A stretch of 64,000 nucleotides of DNA, taken from positions 1 to 64,000 of the forward strand of contig CABIYE010000018.1 in assembly GCA_902362865.1 (NCBI GenBank), read 5' to 3'. The first letter of the stretch is position 1, and each line of letters opens with the position of its first letter. Below the pieces are notes generated by a model. It ran no database searches and was not told where the DNA came from. It saw only the letters and a list, made by a program, of their open reading frames with translations. Shown here in pieces: positions 26,749-36,800 of the stretch. The translations under genes and the position numbers were made by a program. This DNA comes from Clostridiaceae bacterium (GTDB lineage Bacteria; Bacillota; Clostridia; Lachnospirales; Lachnospiraceae).

Positions 26749-27510
26749 TTAAAGACGTACAGAGACGCCTTCTTTTCGCAGATACTCTTTCACTTCCTTT
26801 ATCTCCAATTCCTTATAATGGAATAAAGACGCTGCAAGGGCTGCATCTGCCTTTCCGTCCGTCAGGGCCTCTTTAAAATGCTCCAGCGTTCCCGCCCCTC
26901 CCGAGGCAATGACCGGAATCGAAACATTCTCTGCAATGGCACGCGTAAGCTCCAGATCATATCCCGCTTTCGTTCCGTCACAATCCATGCTGGTGAGAAG
27001 GATTTCTCCCGCTCCCAGCTTTTCTACCTTCCTCGCCCACTCTATGGCATCAATCCCCACATCAATCCGCCCGCCGTTCTTATAAATATTCCAGCCGCTT
27101 CCATCTTCCCTGCGCTTGGCATCTATCGCCACAACCACGCACTGGCTTCCGAACTTCTCCGCCGCCTCTGCAATCAGCTCCGGCGTATTAATTGCAGAAG
27201 AATTAATGGAAATCTTGTCCGCCCCTTCTCTGAGAAGGGCTCTGAAATCATCTACCGTACGTATTCCTCCTCCTACTGTAAATGGAATAAAAACTGTCTC
27301 TGCAACCTTGCGCACCATATCCACCACAGTCTGCCTGGCATCAGACGATGCGGTAATATCCAAAAATACCAGCTCATCCGCTCCGGCTTTATCATAAGCC
27401 TTCCCAATCTCCACCGGATCCCCCGCATCTTTTAAATCTACAAAATTAACTCCCTTCACAACTCTGCCATTATGTACATCCAGACATGGAATAATTCTCT
27501 TCGTATGCAT
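26749..27510 (-). CDS. hisF: Imidazole glycerol phosphate synthase, cyclase subunit
   Basis: A 253-residue TIM barrel. The catalytic aspartates are visible in [15 protein letters not shown] (Asp-11 equivalent) and in [15 protein letters not shown]. Phosphate loops TVGGGIRT and IASGGAGT are intact. With HisH it makes IGP and AICAR in histidine synthesis. hisH lies 16 bases upstream; the rest of the histidine pathway is not in this window. Confidence 0.97.
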   Translation of the reverse strand: MHTKRIIPCLDVHNGRVVKGVNFVDLKDAGDPVEIGKAYDKAGADELVFLDITASSDARQTVVDMVRKVAETVFIPFTVGGGIRTVDDFRALLREGADKISINSSAINTPELIAEAAEKFGSQCVVVAIDAKRREDGSGWNIYKNGGRIDVGIDAIEWARKVEKLGAGEILLTSMDCDGTKAGYDLELTRAIAENVSIPVIASGGAGTLEHFKEALTDGKADAALAASLFHYKELEIKEVKEYLRKEGVSVRL

Positions 27511-27526
27511 AATTTACCTCCTCCGG

Positions 27527-28132
27527 CTAAATTTCTACAAAATTCTTCAGTATCTGAATTCCTGTATCGCTGCTCTTTTCCGGGTGGAACTGGCAGGCAA
27601 AGACATTATCCTTTTCTACCGAAGCATGAATCAGAGTACTGTACTGCGTCACCGCCGTCACAATTTCTTCCTCTGCCGCTTTCAGATAATAAGAGTGCAC
27701 AAAATAAACATAAGGATTCTCCGGCAATCCCTGAAATAATCTGCCTTTCCTTGGGAACTCCAGGGAATTCCAACCCATATGCGGGATTTTAAGCCCTTCT
27801 TTATCCGGAATCCGAAGAATCTCTCCTTTAAGGATTCCTAGTCCCTCCACTCCCGGCGTCTCATCGCTGCGCTCGAACAACAGTTGAAGTCCAAGGCAGA
27901 TTCCAAGAAAGGGCGTTTTCTTTTCTACCACCTCATGAATTACGTCGTAAAGCCCATACTGACGAATCTTATCCATCGCATCGCCAAAGGCTCCGACTCC
28001 CGGAAGGATTACCTTATCCGCGCACAAAATCCGTTCCCTGTCTCTGGTGATTTCCACCTGCTGTCCCAAAAGAAGCATCGCTTTCTCCACACTCTTAATA
28101 TTTCCCGCATCATAATCAATAATCGCTATCAT
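27527..28132 (-). CDS. hisH: Imidazole glycerol phosphate synthase, glutaminase subunit
   Basis: A 201-residue class I glutamine amidotransferase. Nucleophile cysteine in PFLGICLGLQLLFERS, and the His/Glu pair in CQFHPEKSSDTG. Supplies ammonia to HisF. Opens the hisH-hisF-ung gene string and follows the histidine kinase gene by nine bases, so read-through from the two-component genes is possible. Confidence 0.97.
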   Translation of the reverse strand: MIAIIDYDAGNIKSVEKAMLLLGQQVEITRDRERILCADKVILPGVGAFGDAMDKIRQYGLYDVIHEVVEKKTPFLGICLGLQLLFERSDETPGVEGLGILKGEILRIPDKEGLKIPHMGWNSLEFPRKGRLFQGLPENPYVYFVHSYYLKAAEEEIVTAVTQYSTLIHASVEKDNVFACQFHPEKSSDTGIQILKNFVEI

Positions 28133-28141
28133 AATGTCTCC

Positions 28142-29608
28142 TTACCTCACATCCAGTTCAAACCAGAATTCTACTCCATTATCGTAATTTTTCACTCCAT
28201 ACTCCTGATGGAATGATTCCATAATCGCCTTCACAATTGACAGGCCGATTCCATTTCCTCCATACTCCCGGGTATGCGCCTTGTCCACTTTATAAAACTT
28301 CTCCCAGATATGGGAAACGTCTTCCTCCGGTATGGGGGTTCCTGTATTAAAAACAGTGACTTTTGCCTTTTCTTCACCTGTCCGGATCTTTATTTCTATC
28401 ACCCTATCTCCGGACACGTGGTTAAATGCATTACTCACATAATTTCTCACCACCTGCTCTACCTTCAGCTCATCTGCCCAAACAAAAACAGGTTCCTTCT
28501 GGCGAAAAATAACACGCGCTTCCTTCTGCTGTGCCAGAATCTCCATGCTCGCAATAACTCCCTTAATCAGCTCTGTCAGATTAAATCTTGTAAACTGTAC
28601 GTCCTCATCCCCGAATTCCAGTTGATTTAAAGTCAGTAGATTCTGAACCATCCGGTTCATCTTTGCCGCCTCATCCATAATAACATCACAGTAGAACTCC
28701 CGGCTCTCAGCATCATCATTTATTCCTTCTTTCAGACCTTCCGCATACCCCTGAATCAGGGCAATGGGAGTCTTCAGCTCATGAGATACATTTCCCAGGA
28801 ATTCGCTGCGCATCTTCTCTGCCTTTTCCTTCTTCTCAATATCTTTCTGAAGATGATAATTCGCATTTTTCAAGTCAGAAATAGCCTTCTCAAGTTTTTC
28901 AGACATAGAATTGAAATTCTCTCCCAGAATTCCAATTTCATTTTCTCCGCCGCTCTTATACTTCGCATCAAAATCCAAATCTGCCATCTTCACAGACAGA
29001 GCCGCCAGCTCCAGAATCGGATCCGTAAGCCATTTAGAAAAAAACCATACTAAAATACTTCCTACCAGAATGACCGTAATGCCCACATACATCAAAAACT
29101 GATTGGAAACCGATACGCTCTCCTGAATACTTGCCAGAGGGCTTCGTATTACAAAATAATATCCATCATCCAAATCTCCCCTCATTCTAAGATCATCCGT
29201 CTGCCCTCCACGCCGGTTCGTCTGGCTGATTTCATAATCATCTGTGGATTGCAATATCTTATCATTTTCAGAGGATTGATTCAACAAAAATTCATCAAGC
29301 TGCTGCCTTAATTCCATGGTATCCGGGGCATTAGAATATCCCTTCTTCTCAATGGGATTCACAATCAGAAAAAACATATTACTTTTTTCCGCCTGCTGAT
29401 ACAATTCATCAAATGTATCCTCGTCCTGCAGTTTTCCCTCCTGCATAGCTTCTTTTATCGCAGTATACATGGCAACAAATTGCTCTTCTTTATTCTTAAT
29501 ATAATATGGCTCCAAAAACCAGATATTTACCGCAAGAAGTCCAACCAGCATACAGATTAAAAGACCAATAAACAGACACAGCATCTGACGTCTTATTGAA
29601 TGTCTCAT
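28142..29608 (-). CDS. Sensor histidine kinase (PhoR-like)
   Basis: A 488-residue membrane kinase. First helix at residues 8-30, an extracellular domain of about 130 residues, second helix (FLMYVGITVILVGSILVWFF), HAMP linker, then the H-box FLGNVSHELKTPIALIQGYAEG. N-box VVRNYVSNAFNHV and G-boxes VFNTGTPIP and GGNGIGLSIVK complete the ATPase domain. It overlaps the response-regulator gene by four bases. The signal is unknown. Confidence 0.94.
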   Translation of the reverse strand: MRHSIRRQMLCLFIGLLICMLVGLLAVNIWFLEPYYIKNKEEQFVAMYTAIKEAMQEGKLQDEDTFDELYQQAEKSNMFFLIVNPIEKKGYSNAPDTMELRQQLDEFLLNQSSENDKILQSTDDYEISQTNRRGGQTDDLRMRGDLDDGYYFVIRSPLASIQESVSVSNQFLMYVGITVILVGSILVWFFSKWLTDPILELAALSVKMADLDFDAKYKSGGENEIGILGENFNSMSEKLEKAISDLKNANYHLQKDIEKKEKAEKMRSEFLGNVSHELKTPIALIQGYAEGLKEGINDDAESREFYCDVIMDEAAKMNRMVQNLLTLNQLEFGDEDVQFTRFNLTELIKGVIASMEILAQQKEARVIFRQKEPVFVWADELKVEQVVRNYVSNAFNHVSGDRVIEIKIRTGEEKAKVTVFNTGTPIPEEDVSHIWEKFYKVDKAHTREYGGNGIGLSIVKAIMESFHQEYGVKNYDNGVEFWFELDVR

Positions 29609-30285
29609 TCTGTCACCTCGAATTTATATCCCATACCCCATACAGTCTTGATATAGTCACCTTTGTCCCCCATTTTATTCCTTAACTTCTTCACATGGGT
29701 ATCAATCGTTCTCGCATCTCCAAAATAATCATAATTCCATACATTATTTAAAATCTTTTCTCTGGACAGGGCAATCCCCTGATTCTCTACGAAATAGGCA
29801 AGAAGCTCAAATTCCTTATAGCTTAACTCCACTGTCTGCCCATCAATCTTTACAATATGTGCCGCTTTATTTATCTCAATTCCGCCGGCGCTCATAGATT
29901 CTTCTGTACCAGTTCCATGAACCCTCCGCAAAATCGCCGACACCCTTGCCACCAGAATCTTCGGACTGAAGGGCTTGGAAATATACTCATCAACCCCAAG
30001 CTCAAATCCCTGCAATTCGTCCCTCTCTTCTGACCGGGCCGTCAGCATAATAATCGGAACCTTAGATGACTGACGGATCTCTCTGCACACCATCCATCCA
30101 TCCATCTTCGGCATCATAACATCCAGGATAACAAGTGCAATATCTTTATTTTCATAAAACTTATCCATCGCATCCAGCCCATCCTCTGCCTCCAGAACCA
30201 TAAACCCTTCCCGCTCCAGGAAATCCCGAACCAGCTTGCGCATCCTGCTCTCATCATCAACAACCAGTATCTGCAATTTATCCAT
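29605..30285 (-). CDS. OmpR/PhoB-type response regulator
   Basis: A 226-residue protein. The receiver domain has phosphate-accepting Asp in VILDVMMPKMDGW and Lys in YISKPFSPKIL. The C-terminal winged helix ends in DARTIDTHVKKLRNKMGDKG. It is encoded directly ahead of its kinase with a four-base overlap. Immediately upstream lies the 62-bp tandem repeat array, so its promoter must sit in the roughly 65 bases between. Confidence 0.95.
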   Translation of the reverse strand: MDKLQILVVDDESRMRKLVRDFLEREGFMVLEAEDGLDAMDKFYENKDIALVILDVMMPKMDGWMVCREIRQSSKVPIIMLTARSEERDELQGFELGVDEYISKPFSPKILVARVSAILRRVHGTGTEESMSAGGIEINKAAHIVKIDGQTVELSYKEFELLAYFVENQGIALSREKILNNVWNYDYFGDARTIDTHVKKLRNKMGDKGDYIKTVWGMGYKFEVTE

Positions 30286-30350
30286 ATCATCACCTCGCGT
30301 ATATCATAACACAAAATTTTGTAACTTTTGTGAAAATCTATAAATATTTA

Positions 30351-30722
30351 TACATTATCGTGCGAAGCACGCCCATGCGGAGCATCTGAATCACGGTATG
30401 CCCGAATGGGTATACATTATCGTGCGAAGCACGCCCATGCGGAGCATCTGAATTACGGTATGCCCGGATGGGTATACATTATCGTGCGAAGCACGCCCAT
30501 GCGGAGCATCTGAATCACGGTATGCCCGGATGGGTATACATTATCGTGCGAAGCACGCCCATGCGGAGCATCTGAATTACGGTATGCCCGGATGGGTATA
30601 CATTATCGTGCGAAGCACGCCCATGCGGAGCATCTGAATCACGGTATGCCCGGATGGGTGTACATTATCGTGCGAAGCACGCCCATGCGGAGCATCTGAA
30701 TTACGGTATGCCCGGATGGGTG
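30351..30722. repeat. Six-copy 62-bp tandem repeat
   Basis: Six full copies of a 62-bp unit start at 30351, 30413, 30475, 30537, 30599 and 30661, and a partial seventh begins at 30723. Copies are almost identical. A single C/T change (TCACGG or TTACGG) alternates strictly copy by copy, so the true unit is probably a 124-bp dimer present three times. Each unit carries the small palindrome CGTGC-gaa-GCACG. No open frame spans the array on either strand. Confidence 0.95.
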
Positions 30723-30817
30723 TACATTCTGCTTAAAATGTGGTAAACTGTACAAGAAGTCAATGAGCCGTGCAAATCACAAAAAGCAGCACGGAATACT
30801 ATTTTTGAGGTGACAAT

Positions 30818-31096
30818 ATGAAATGTCCATTATGTGATAATCCATTAAGAATCAGCAAGAAAGATTCCCGGTACGGGCTATGCGACAACTGCCGTGTCAA
30901 ATTCCGGCTGCCCAGAACCATCGTGAATCCTCACGATGAAGAAGAGCACTATCCCAAATACGCGAATATCCCTCCAAGGGAAGTACGGGAAAAGAGAGAA
31001 CGAGAGATGCGCCAGGCATATGATGAACTGCTTGCCATCGGCAAAGAACAGCGGGAGCATGAGAAAAAAAATAACTTTTTCAGACGTTCCAAATAA
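30818..31096 (+). CDS. Small zinc-ribbon protein
   Basis: A 92-residue protein. N-terminal zinc ribbon with CPLC at residues 3-6 and CDNC at 22-25, then a charged helical tail (REVREKREREMRQAYDELLAI). GAGGTGA lies nine bases before the ATG. Comparable small proteins are common in Clostridia and uncharacterised. It lies between the tandem repeats and the tRNA gene. Confidence 0.65.
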   Translation: MKCPLCDNPLRISKKDSRYGLCDNCRVKFRLPRTIVNPHDEEEHYPKYANIPPREVREKREREMRQAYDELLAIGKEQREHEKKNNFFRRSK

Positions 31097-31137
31097 CCAC
31101 TTCCATTTTCTCTTCTATTGTGCTACAATAGTGGTAT

Positions 31138-31210
31138 GGGGTATTAGCGCAGTTGGGAGCGCGCAACATTCGCATTGTTGAGGCCAGGGGTTCGAATCCC
31201 CTATACTCCA
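31138..31210 (+). tRNA. tRNA-Ala (CGC)
   Basis: A 73-base cloverleaf. Acceptor stem GGGGTAT with ATACTCC contains the G3-U70 pair that identifies tRNA-Ala. Anticodon loop TTCGCAT gives CGC, reading GCG. The T-loop GTTCGAATC is present. The CCA end is not encoded. A terminator follows. Confidence 0.95.
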
Positions 31211-31218
31211 TCTGACAG

Positions 31219-31256
31219 ACAATCCGAACACATTGCTGTGTTCGGATTGTTTTTGT
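31219..31256 (+). terminator. Terminator of tRNA-Ala
   Basis: A perfect 14-bp stem, ACAATCCGAACACA with TGTGTTCGGATTGT, around loop TTGC, then TTTTGTT. It starts nine bases after the tRNA. Confidence 0.93.
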
Positions 31257-31307
31257 TATATGATATAGGAAGTTCGAGACGGACTTGTCCCCTTTGTTCT
31301 ATGGCTC

Positions 31308-31901
31308 CTACCCCTTGAACTCCTCCTGCCCCTCCTGCAATTCTTCCAGATATTCTCTTCTCCATTCTTCCTGCTTATCCATCATCCGGCACACGTAGCT
31401 CCACCGCTCTTTCTTGTATGGAAATGCCAGGAAAAAATCTTTCTTTTTCTGATTCCTTTTCTCACGAACAACATTCGGATACCACACTCGTCGCTCATTG
31501 TTGTCCATCATTACAAATGCTTTCTTTTTCGGCATTTTTTTCCCCGAGATATAAATAAATTTAAAGCTTCTCTTTACAACGCCATAACCCCATACCTCTT
31601 CCCAACACAATGATTCCTCATAGAAAAAAGCCTTATTGGTAACACCTGTCTCATCCAAAGTTATTGTACTGCTCTCCATACATATATTACAAACAGCCCT
31701 ACATACTATCCACAGACTTACGATTATCATAATAAAACATGAGGGAATTCCCATATAAACTTCTCCCCTCTCATAAAGTTCTATATTCTGAATGGCATAA
31801 TACATAAGATATACTCCATATATGACTCCTACACTGTAAATAGACAAATTCAAAAACCATACTAACAAAGTCCCTTTTCTCGCTCCTATTTTCATTTTCA
31901 C
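31308..31901 (-). CDS. Tandem paralogue 1: two-helix membrane protein with conserved soluble tail
   Basis: A 197-residue protein, the last of four tandem copies downstream of the RHS gene. It has two membrane helices (about residues 10-35 and 50-70) and then a soluble domain that opens SSTITLDETGVTNK and contains FKFIYISGK. A basic block REKRNQKKKDFFLAF and a charged C-terminal helix follow. The tail resembles small bacterial PH-like or YcxB-like membrane-associated domains; this is a fold impression only. Start at GTG with GGAG six bases upstream, shared by the copies. The helices differ between copies while the tail is nearly constant. Confidence 0.6.
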   Translation of the reverse strand: MKMKIGARKGTLLVWFLNLSIYSVGVIYGVYLMYYAIQNIELYERGEVYMGIPSCFIMIIVSLWIVCRAVCNICMESSTITLDETGVTNKAFFYEESLCWEEVWGYGVVKRSFKFIYISGKKMPKKKAFVMMDNNERRVWYPNVVREKRNQKKKDFFLAFPYKKERWSYVCRMMDKQEEWRREYLEELQEGQEEFKG

Positions 31902-31928
31902 ACAATACTCCCTCCGTAAGCAGATTTC

Positions 31929-32522
31929 CTATTCCCGGAACTCCTCCTGCCCCTCCTGCAGTTCTTCCAGATATTTCCTTCTCCATTCTTCCTGCTTATC
32001 CATCATCCGGCACACGTAACTCCACCGCTCCTTCTTGTATGGAAATGCCAGGAAAAAATCTTTCTTTTTCTGATTCCTCTTCTCACGGACAACATTCGGA
32101 TACCACACTCGTCGTTCATGACGCTCCATCATAATCCAGGCTTTATCCTTCGATATTCTTTTCCCTGAAATATAAATAAACTTAAAAGACTTCTTTATAA
32201 CACCATGCTCTCTGACATCTTCCCACCGCAGCGATTCCTCATAGAAACGAGTCTTATTGGTAACACCCGTCTCATCCAAAGTTATTGTACTACTCTCCTC
32301 CCATATCGTACAAAAAGCCGTACCTACTCCCTTCAGTCCCAATATTATCATTAAAAAATGCGAGGGAATCACCAGACAAGCCATCCCTACACCATACAAT
32401 GTTGCATTCTGAAAGAGACGGGGAAGCAAATACATCAAAAATATTGTCCCTCCAACACAAAAAAACAAACCATAAAAATCTAATAATAAAAGCCCTTTTC
32501 TCGCTCCTATTTTCATTCTCAC
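31929..32522 (-). CDS. Tandem paralogue 2
   Basis: A 197-residue member of the same set, separated by 27 bases from copy 1. Its membrane part (GLFFCVGGTIFLMYLLPRLF, CLVIPSHFLMIILGLKGVG) is the most divergent of the four. The soluble tail, from SSTITLDETGV to the glutamate-rich end, is nearly the same as in the others. Residues in the middle (WEDVREHGVIKKSFKF, SKDKAWIMMERHERRVW) also differ, so it is not a simple recent duplicate. Confidence 0.6.
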   Translation of the reverse strand: MRMKIGARKGLLLLDFYGLFFCVGGTIFLMYLLPRLFQNATLYGVGMACLVIPSHFLMIILGLKGVGTAFCTIWEESSTITLDETGVTNKTRFYEESLRWEDVREHGVIKKSFKFIYISGKRISKDKAWIMMERHERRVWYPNVVREKRNQKKKDFFLAFPYKKERWSYVCRMMDKQEEWRRKYLEELQEGQEEFRE

Positions 32523-32549
32523 ACAATACTCCTTCCGTAAGCAGATTCC

Positions 32550-33130
32550 CTATTCCCCAAACTCCCCCTGCCCCTCCTGCAGTTCTTCCAGATATTCCCT
32601 TCTCCATTCTTCCTGCTTATCCACCATCCGGCACACGTAGCTCCACCGCTCCTTCTTGTATGGAAATGCCAGGAAAAAATCTTTCTTTTTCTGATTCCTC
32701 TTCTCACGGATAACATTCGGATACCACACTCGTCGCTCATTGTTGTCCATCATTACAAATGCTTTCTTTTTCGGCATTCTTTTCCCTGAGATATAAATAA
32801 ATTTAAAACTTCTCTTTACAACGCCATAACCCCATACGTCTTCCCAGCGCAACGATTCCTCATAGAAACGAGTTTTATTAGTAACACCTGTCTCATCTAG
32901 TGTTATTGTACTGCTCTCCATACATATCATACAAAAGAGCCTACATCCTCCCCATAAACATCCTATTATCAAAATAAAGCATGAAGGAATTCCCATATAA
33001 ACTTCTCCCCTCTCATAGAGTTCTATATTCCGAATGGCATAACAAATAAGATATGTGCCATATATGGCTCCTCCACCAGTAATAGCTAAAGCAATAAAAG
33101 ACCTTTTCTCGCTCCTATTTTCATTCTCAC
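32550..33130 (-). pseudogene. Tandem paralogue 3, frameshifted near the start
   Basis: Homologous to its neighbours over its whole length. The expected start (GTG, then MKIGARKGLLLL) runs into a TAG after about 14 codons. The paralogous sequence resumes in the next frame as ALAITGGGAIYGTYLICYAI. One missing base near 33105-33110 explains this. The downstream frame remains open and also extends upstream through the start region to about 33215, so a fused or alternatively started product is possible. Nearest relatives are copies 1 and 4 in the membrane region. Confidence 0.6.
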
Positions 33131-33157
33131 ACCATACTCCTTCCATAATCAGATTTC

Positions 33158-33751
33158 CTATTCCCTGAACTCTCCCTGCCCCTCCTGCAGTTCTTCCAGA
33201 TATTCTCTTCTCCATTCTTCCTGCTTATCCATCATCCGGCACACGTAGCTCCACCGCTCCTTCTTGTATGGAAATGCCAGGAAAAAATCTTTCTTTTTCT
33301 GATTCCTCTTCTCACGGACAACATTCGGATACCACACTCGTCGCTCATTGTTGTCCATCATTACAAATGCTTTCTTTTTCGACATTCTTTTCCCTGAGAT
33401 ATAAATAAATTTAAAACTTCTCTTTACAACACCATAACCCCATACCTCTTCCCAGCGCAACGATTCCTCATAGAAACGAGTCTTATTGGTAACACCTGTC
33501 TCATCCAAAGTTATTGTACTGCTCTCCCTACATATTGTACAAAAGGTCATACATACTCCCCACAGACATCCTATTATCATAATAAAACATGAAGGGAGTC
33601 CCATATAAACTTCTCCCTTCTCATAGAGTTCTATATTCCGAATGGCATAACAAATAAGATCTATACAATTTATCACCACCGCACTACCAATAACGAAACC
33701 ACTAAAAGCCAGCAGTAAAAGACCCTTTCTCGCTCCTATTTTCATTCTCAC
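33158..33751 (-). CDS. Tandem paralogue 4
   Basis: A 197-residue protein, the first of the four paralogues after the RHS gene, 112 bases from it. Two membrane segments (LLLLAFSGFVIGSAVVINCIDL; SCFIMIIGCLWGVCMTF) and the shared tail. The repeated placement downstream of a polymorphic-toxin-type gene suggests immunity proteins that protect the membrane. This is inference from position; no immunity family is recognised. Confidence 0.6.
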   Translation of the reverse strand: MRMKIGARKGLLLLAFSGFVIGSAVVINCIDLICYAIRNIELYEKGEVYMGLPSCFIMIIGCLWGVCMTFCTICRESSTITLDETGVTNKTRFYEESLRWEEVWGYGVVKRSFKFIYISGKRMSKKKAFVMMDNNERRVWYPNVVREKRNQKKKDFFLAFPYKKERWSYVCRMMDKQEEWRREYLEELQEGQGEFRE

Positions 33752-33863
33752 ACCATACTCCTTCCGTAATCAGATTCCTTCTTTCAATAGCTGTGTTCAC
33801 AACACAGGCTCAGTTATAAAAACATTCTTAAGCCGTGTCGTGAACACTCTTCTCTCTTTTTAT

Positions 33864-36800
33864 TTAATAATATCTAGGGTCATGGCTTTTTACCGACCAT
33901 GAAACTTCAGGATAATACCGCGGATCCTTCGACTGTGAAGACCAGGAAGTTTGGACAGAATAATATCTTCGATCCCTTGACTGCGTCGACCAGGACGTCG
34001 TTTTTTCCTCAGGCGCCGTCACAAGCATTTTCGTTCCCATGGATACTGTGCCCGTACCGAGGGTCACGATATTATCAAAAGTCAGTGTTTTCAGTAGCTT
34101 CTCTCCCTCTGAAAAAACTTCCATATATTTATCCGGAATCGCACATACAGAGCCCAGGAATCCAAAACCAGCGCCAATCAATATTTTCCTTATATTGATG
34201 TCCTTTTGGCTTACAGCCTCTGTAACTCCTCCTACCACTGCACTTCCCACTAGGCGTATCATCTTATACTTAGATAATCCCAGTATTCCAGAAGCGGCGC
34301 CGGAGATGCCCCCTATAACAAAGGCTTTCCCCACATTTTCTCCATTCGAATACGCTTCTAATGCACTAAGTCCTGCATTAATCACGGCACTGCAGATGAT
34401 ACCGGCTGCCATTACTGCAAACATTCCCTGGGAATCTTCATAGTTCACCGGATTATTCAGGCAATATGCATACAAATTATACTGATTTAGATTGCCCTGC
34501 CCTGCTTTCAGCACATCTACATCATCCGGGCTGACGAACCTTCCGATCACCGGATCATAGAATCTGCTGTCTAGGTGATACAGCCCTGTCTCTTCATCAT
34601 AGAGATATTCTCTATAACGGAACGGATTCTTGGTACCGATATCTGTGCCGGATGTATCCGTCATGGAAATTGGATTTCCCCACGTATCATACCGATAGCT
34701 TACCACCTGGGTTCCATTGCTGTCAATGAGACCGATAATATCATTCTGAAGATTGTGGATATAATAGTAAGTCGTTCCATTCAGCTCTATGGAAAAGAGA
34801 TGTCCGTCCTGATCATAGACAAAATGCATCAAATCGTTTTCATCCTGAATCGCAAGAATGTCTTCCCCATTCCAATAATACTTAATAATATTTTCCGCAT
34901 TATGTCCATTTACAATATGCTTTTCAATACGTTTTCCTTCGGAATCATAAGCAAAGTAATAGGTCTTATCTTTCGTCAGATGCGTCAGATATTTCCTATC
35001 GTACCATAACATCTTCATTCCATCTCTATAGGTCAGAGGATTTCCCATTGCATCATAAGTAATTGTCTGCCCATTATAGCTGGTAATCTGATCCTTCCAC
35101 CCGGTATTTCCATAACCATAGGAAATTGTCTTTTGCACTGTCCCCAGGGTTCCGGTTGTATAAGCATACTCCTTCTTTGCAAGGATATTTCCACCCGCAT
35201 CATAGCTATAGCAGATGGACTTATTCAGCCATTGATTATTTTCCCGGGCTAATCTGTTCAGTCCGTCATAGGTATAAGATACTTTTAAAATATTATTCTC
35301 ATAAATCTTCGCAATGTTACCCAACGCATCGTATGTATACTTTAACTTATTGCTTCCGTTAGTAATTCCCTCCGGCAGGATTGTAGTCTGCCAATTCTCC
35401 TTTCCCTGTACATAAGTATAGGTACTTCTGTAATACTTGCCCGTACCGACAGAGATTGCTTTTTCTTTCAATCTGGCCATCTGGTCGTAAGACAGGACGC
35501 ACTTTCTAAAACCGTCCACGCGTATCCCGTACACCAGTCCCGGCAGCTCTCCTCCGGAAGCATTTCCGTACATATAACCGGTCTTTTTCGTAATTCCGCC
35601 AACCTTGCTGACTACCGATTCTACCCGGTTTTTGTCATCATAGCTGACCTGTAGTTTCTGCAGAACCTCATTATTTGTACTCTTTCTCTTCTCCATTGCC
35701 GTCATCCGCCCAATCAGGTCGTAATCATACTGGCAGGTATTCTCACGGCATAAATCTTTGTGAATTACCAGATTATCATATCCGTCATAAGCATTTTCAT
35801 ATACTGTTCTCTCATCCCCATCTGACTCTTTATGTTTTTGGGCAATCAGGCGGAAGTCCTTATCGTATTCATTTGTAATAACTTTACCATTTGCATAGGT
35901 CAGCGTTTTCCGAGGACCGTTATAAGGCAGATAGGTATAGCTTTCCAGCGCCGTATTTCCTACCTTCACCTTCGTCGGATTGCCAAAGACATCATATTCA
36001 AAATTATAGGAAAATCCATTATGGCCAATACTGCTTAAACGATCCCCTTTATCATACGTATACGTATTGCTGGTCGTTTTTCCATCTACGGCGGCGCTTG
36101 CCTGCCTCAACTGGTCTGTATCGGAATCATAAGCATAATTCGTTACATTCCCCTTTGCATCCGTTGTTTTCGTCAACAAGCGCTGACTGGAATCATAGGT
36201 ATTCGTAGTAGTATATCCTCTGTTATCTGTTACAGAAGCCACCTGCTTTCCGTTGCTTGTATGTGCCATGGAAGCTCTGATCTGCTTTCCACGGTTTTCC
36301 AGCACAAATCTCTTGTTTGGCGAATAATTGGAAATCGCCTGGCTTCCGTCAGTCACAATCCTTGCTCCGCTTCCCCAGGAATTTCCCATAATTCCCAGTC
36401 CTTCATTGGAAGCTTCATTCCAGATGGCATAATCTGTCCCCACCTTTTTAAACTGGAATTTCTGAGCTGTATTCCCACTTGAGAAGGGCCGCAGGATGAT
36501 TGCCGCGCGGTTAATCTGCGCGTCGTTTGCAATTCTTGTAAGAGCCATGGCCGGGGCGCATATTGGTCTGAGATAATAATTACCATTGCTATCTGCTTTC
36601 TGCAGCCGGAAGCTCTGTCCATCCGTACCGTTATAATAATACTGCTGGAGTACCGTTCCTGAAGTGGAATATCCTCCCGGCACGTCCAGATACTGTCCAC
36701 TGTGCCTTGCACGGATTGCAAAGATGCTTCCATCCTCCGGTTCGTCTGAAACCGTCGCCAGATCTGCCGGTTCCAAACACCATTTCTGGCGGTCATAACT

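Noticed and set aside
30351..30722. CRISPR array
   Set aside because: The units are contiguous with no unique spacers, and no cas genes are present.
31138..31210. tRNA-Ala as the attachment site of a mobile element
   Set aside because: No integrase gene beside it and no direct repeat of its 3' end that I can find in the window; the accessory region starts 11 kb away.
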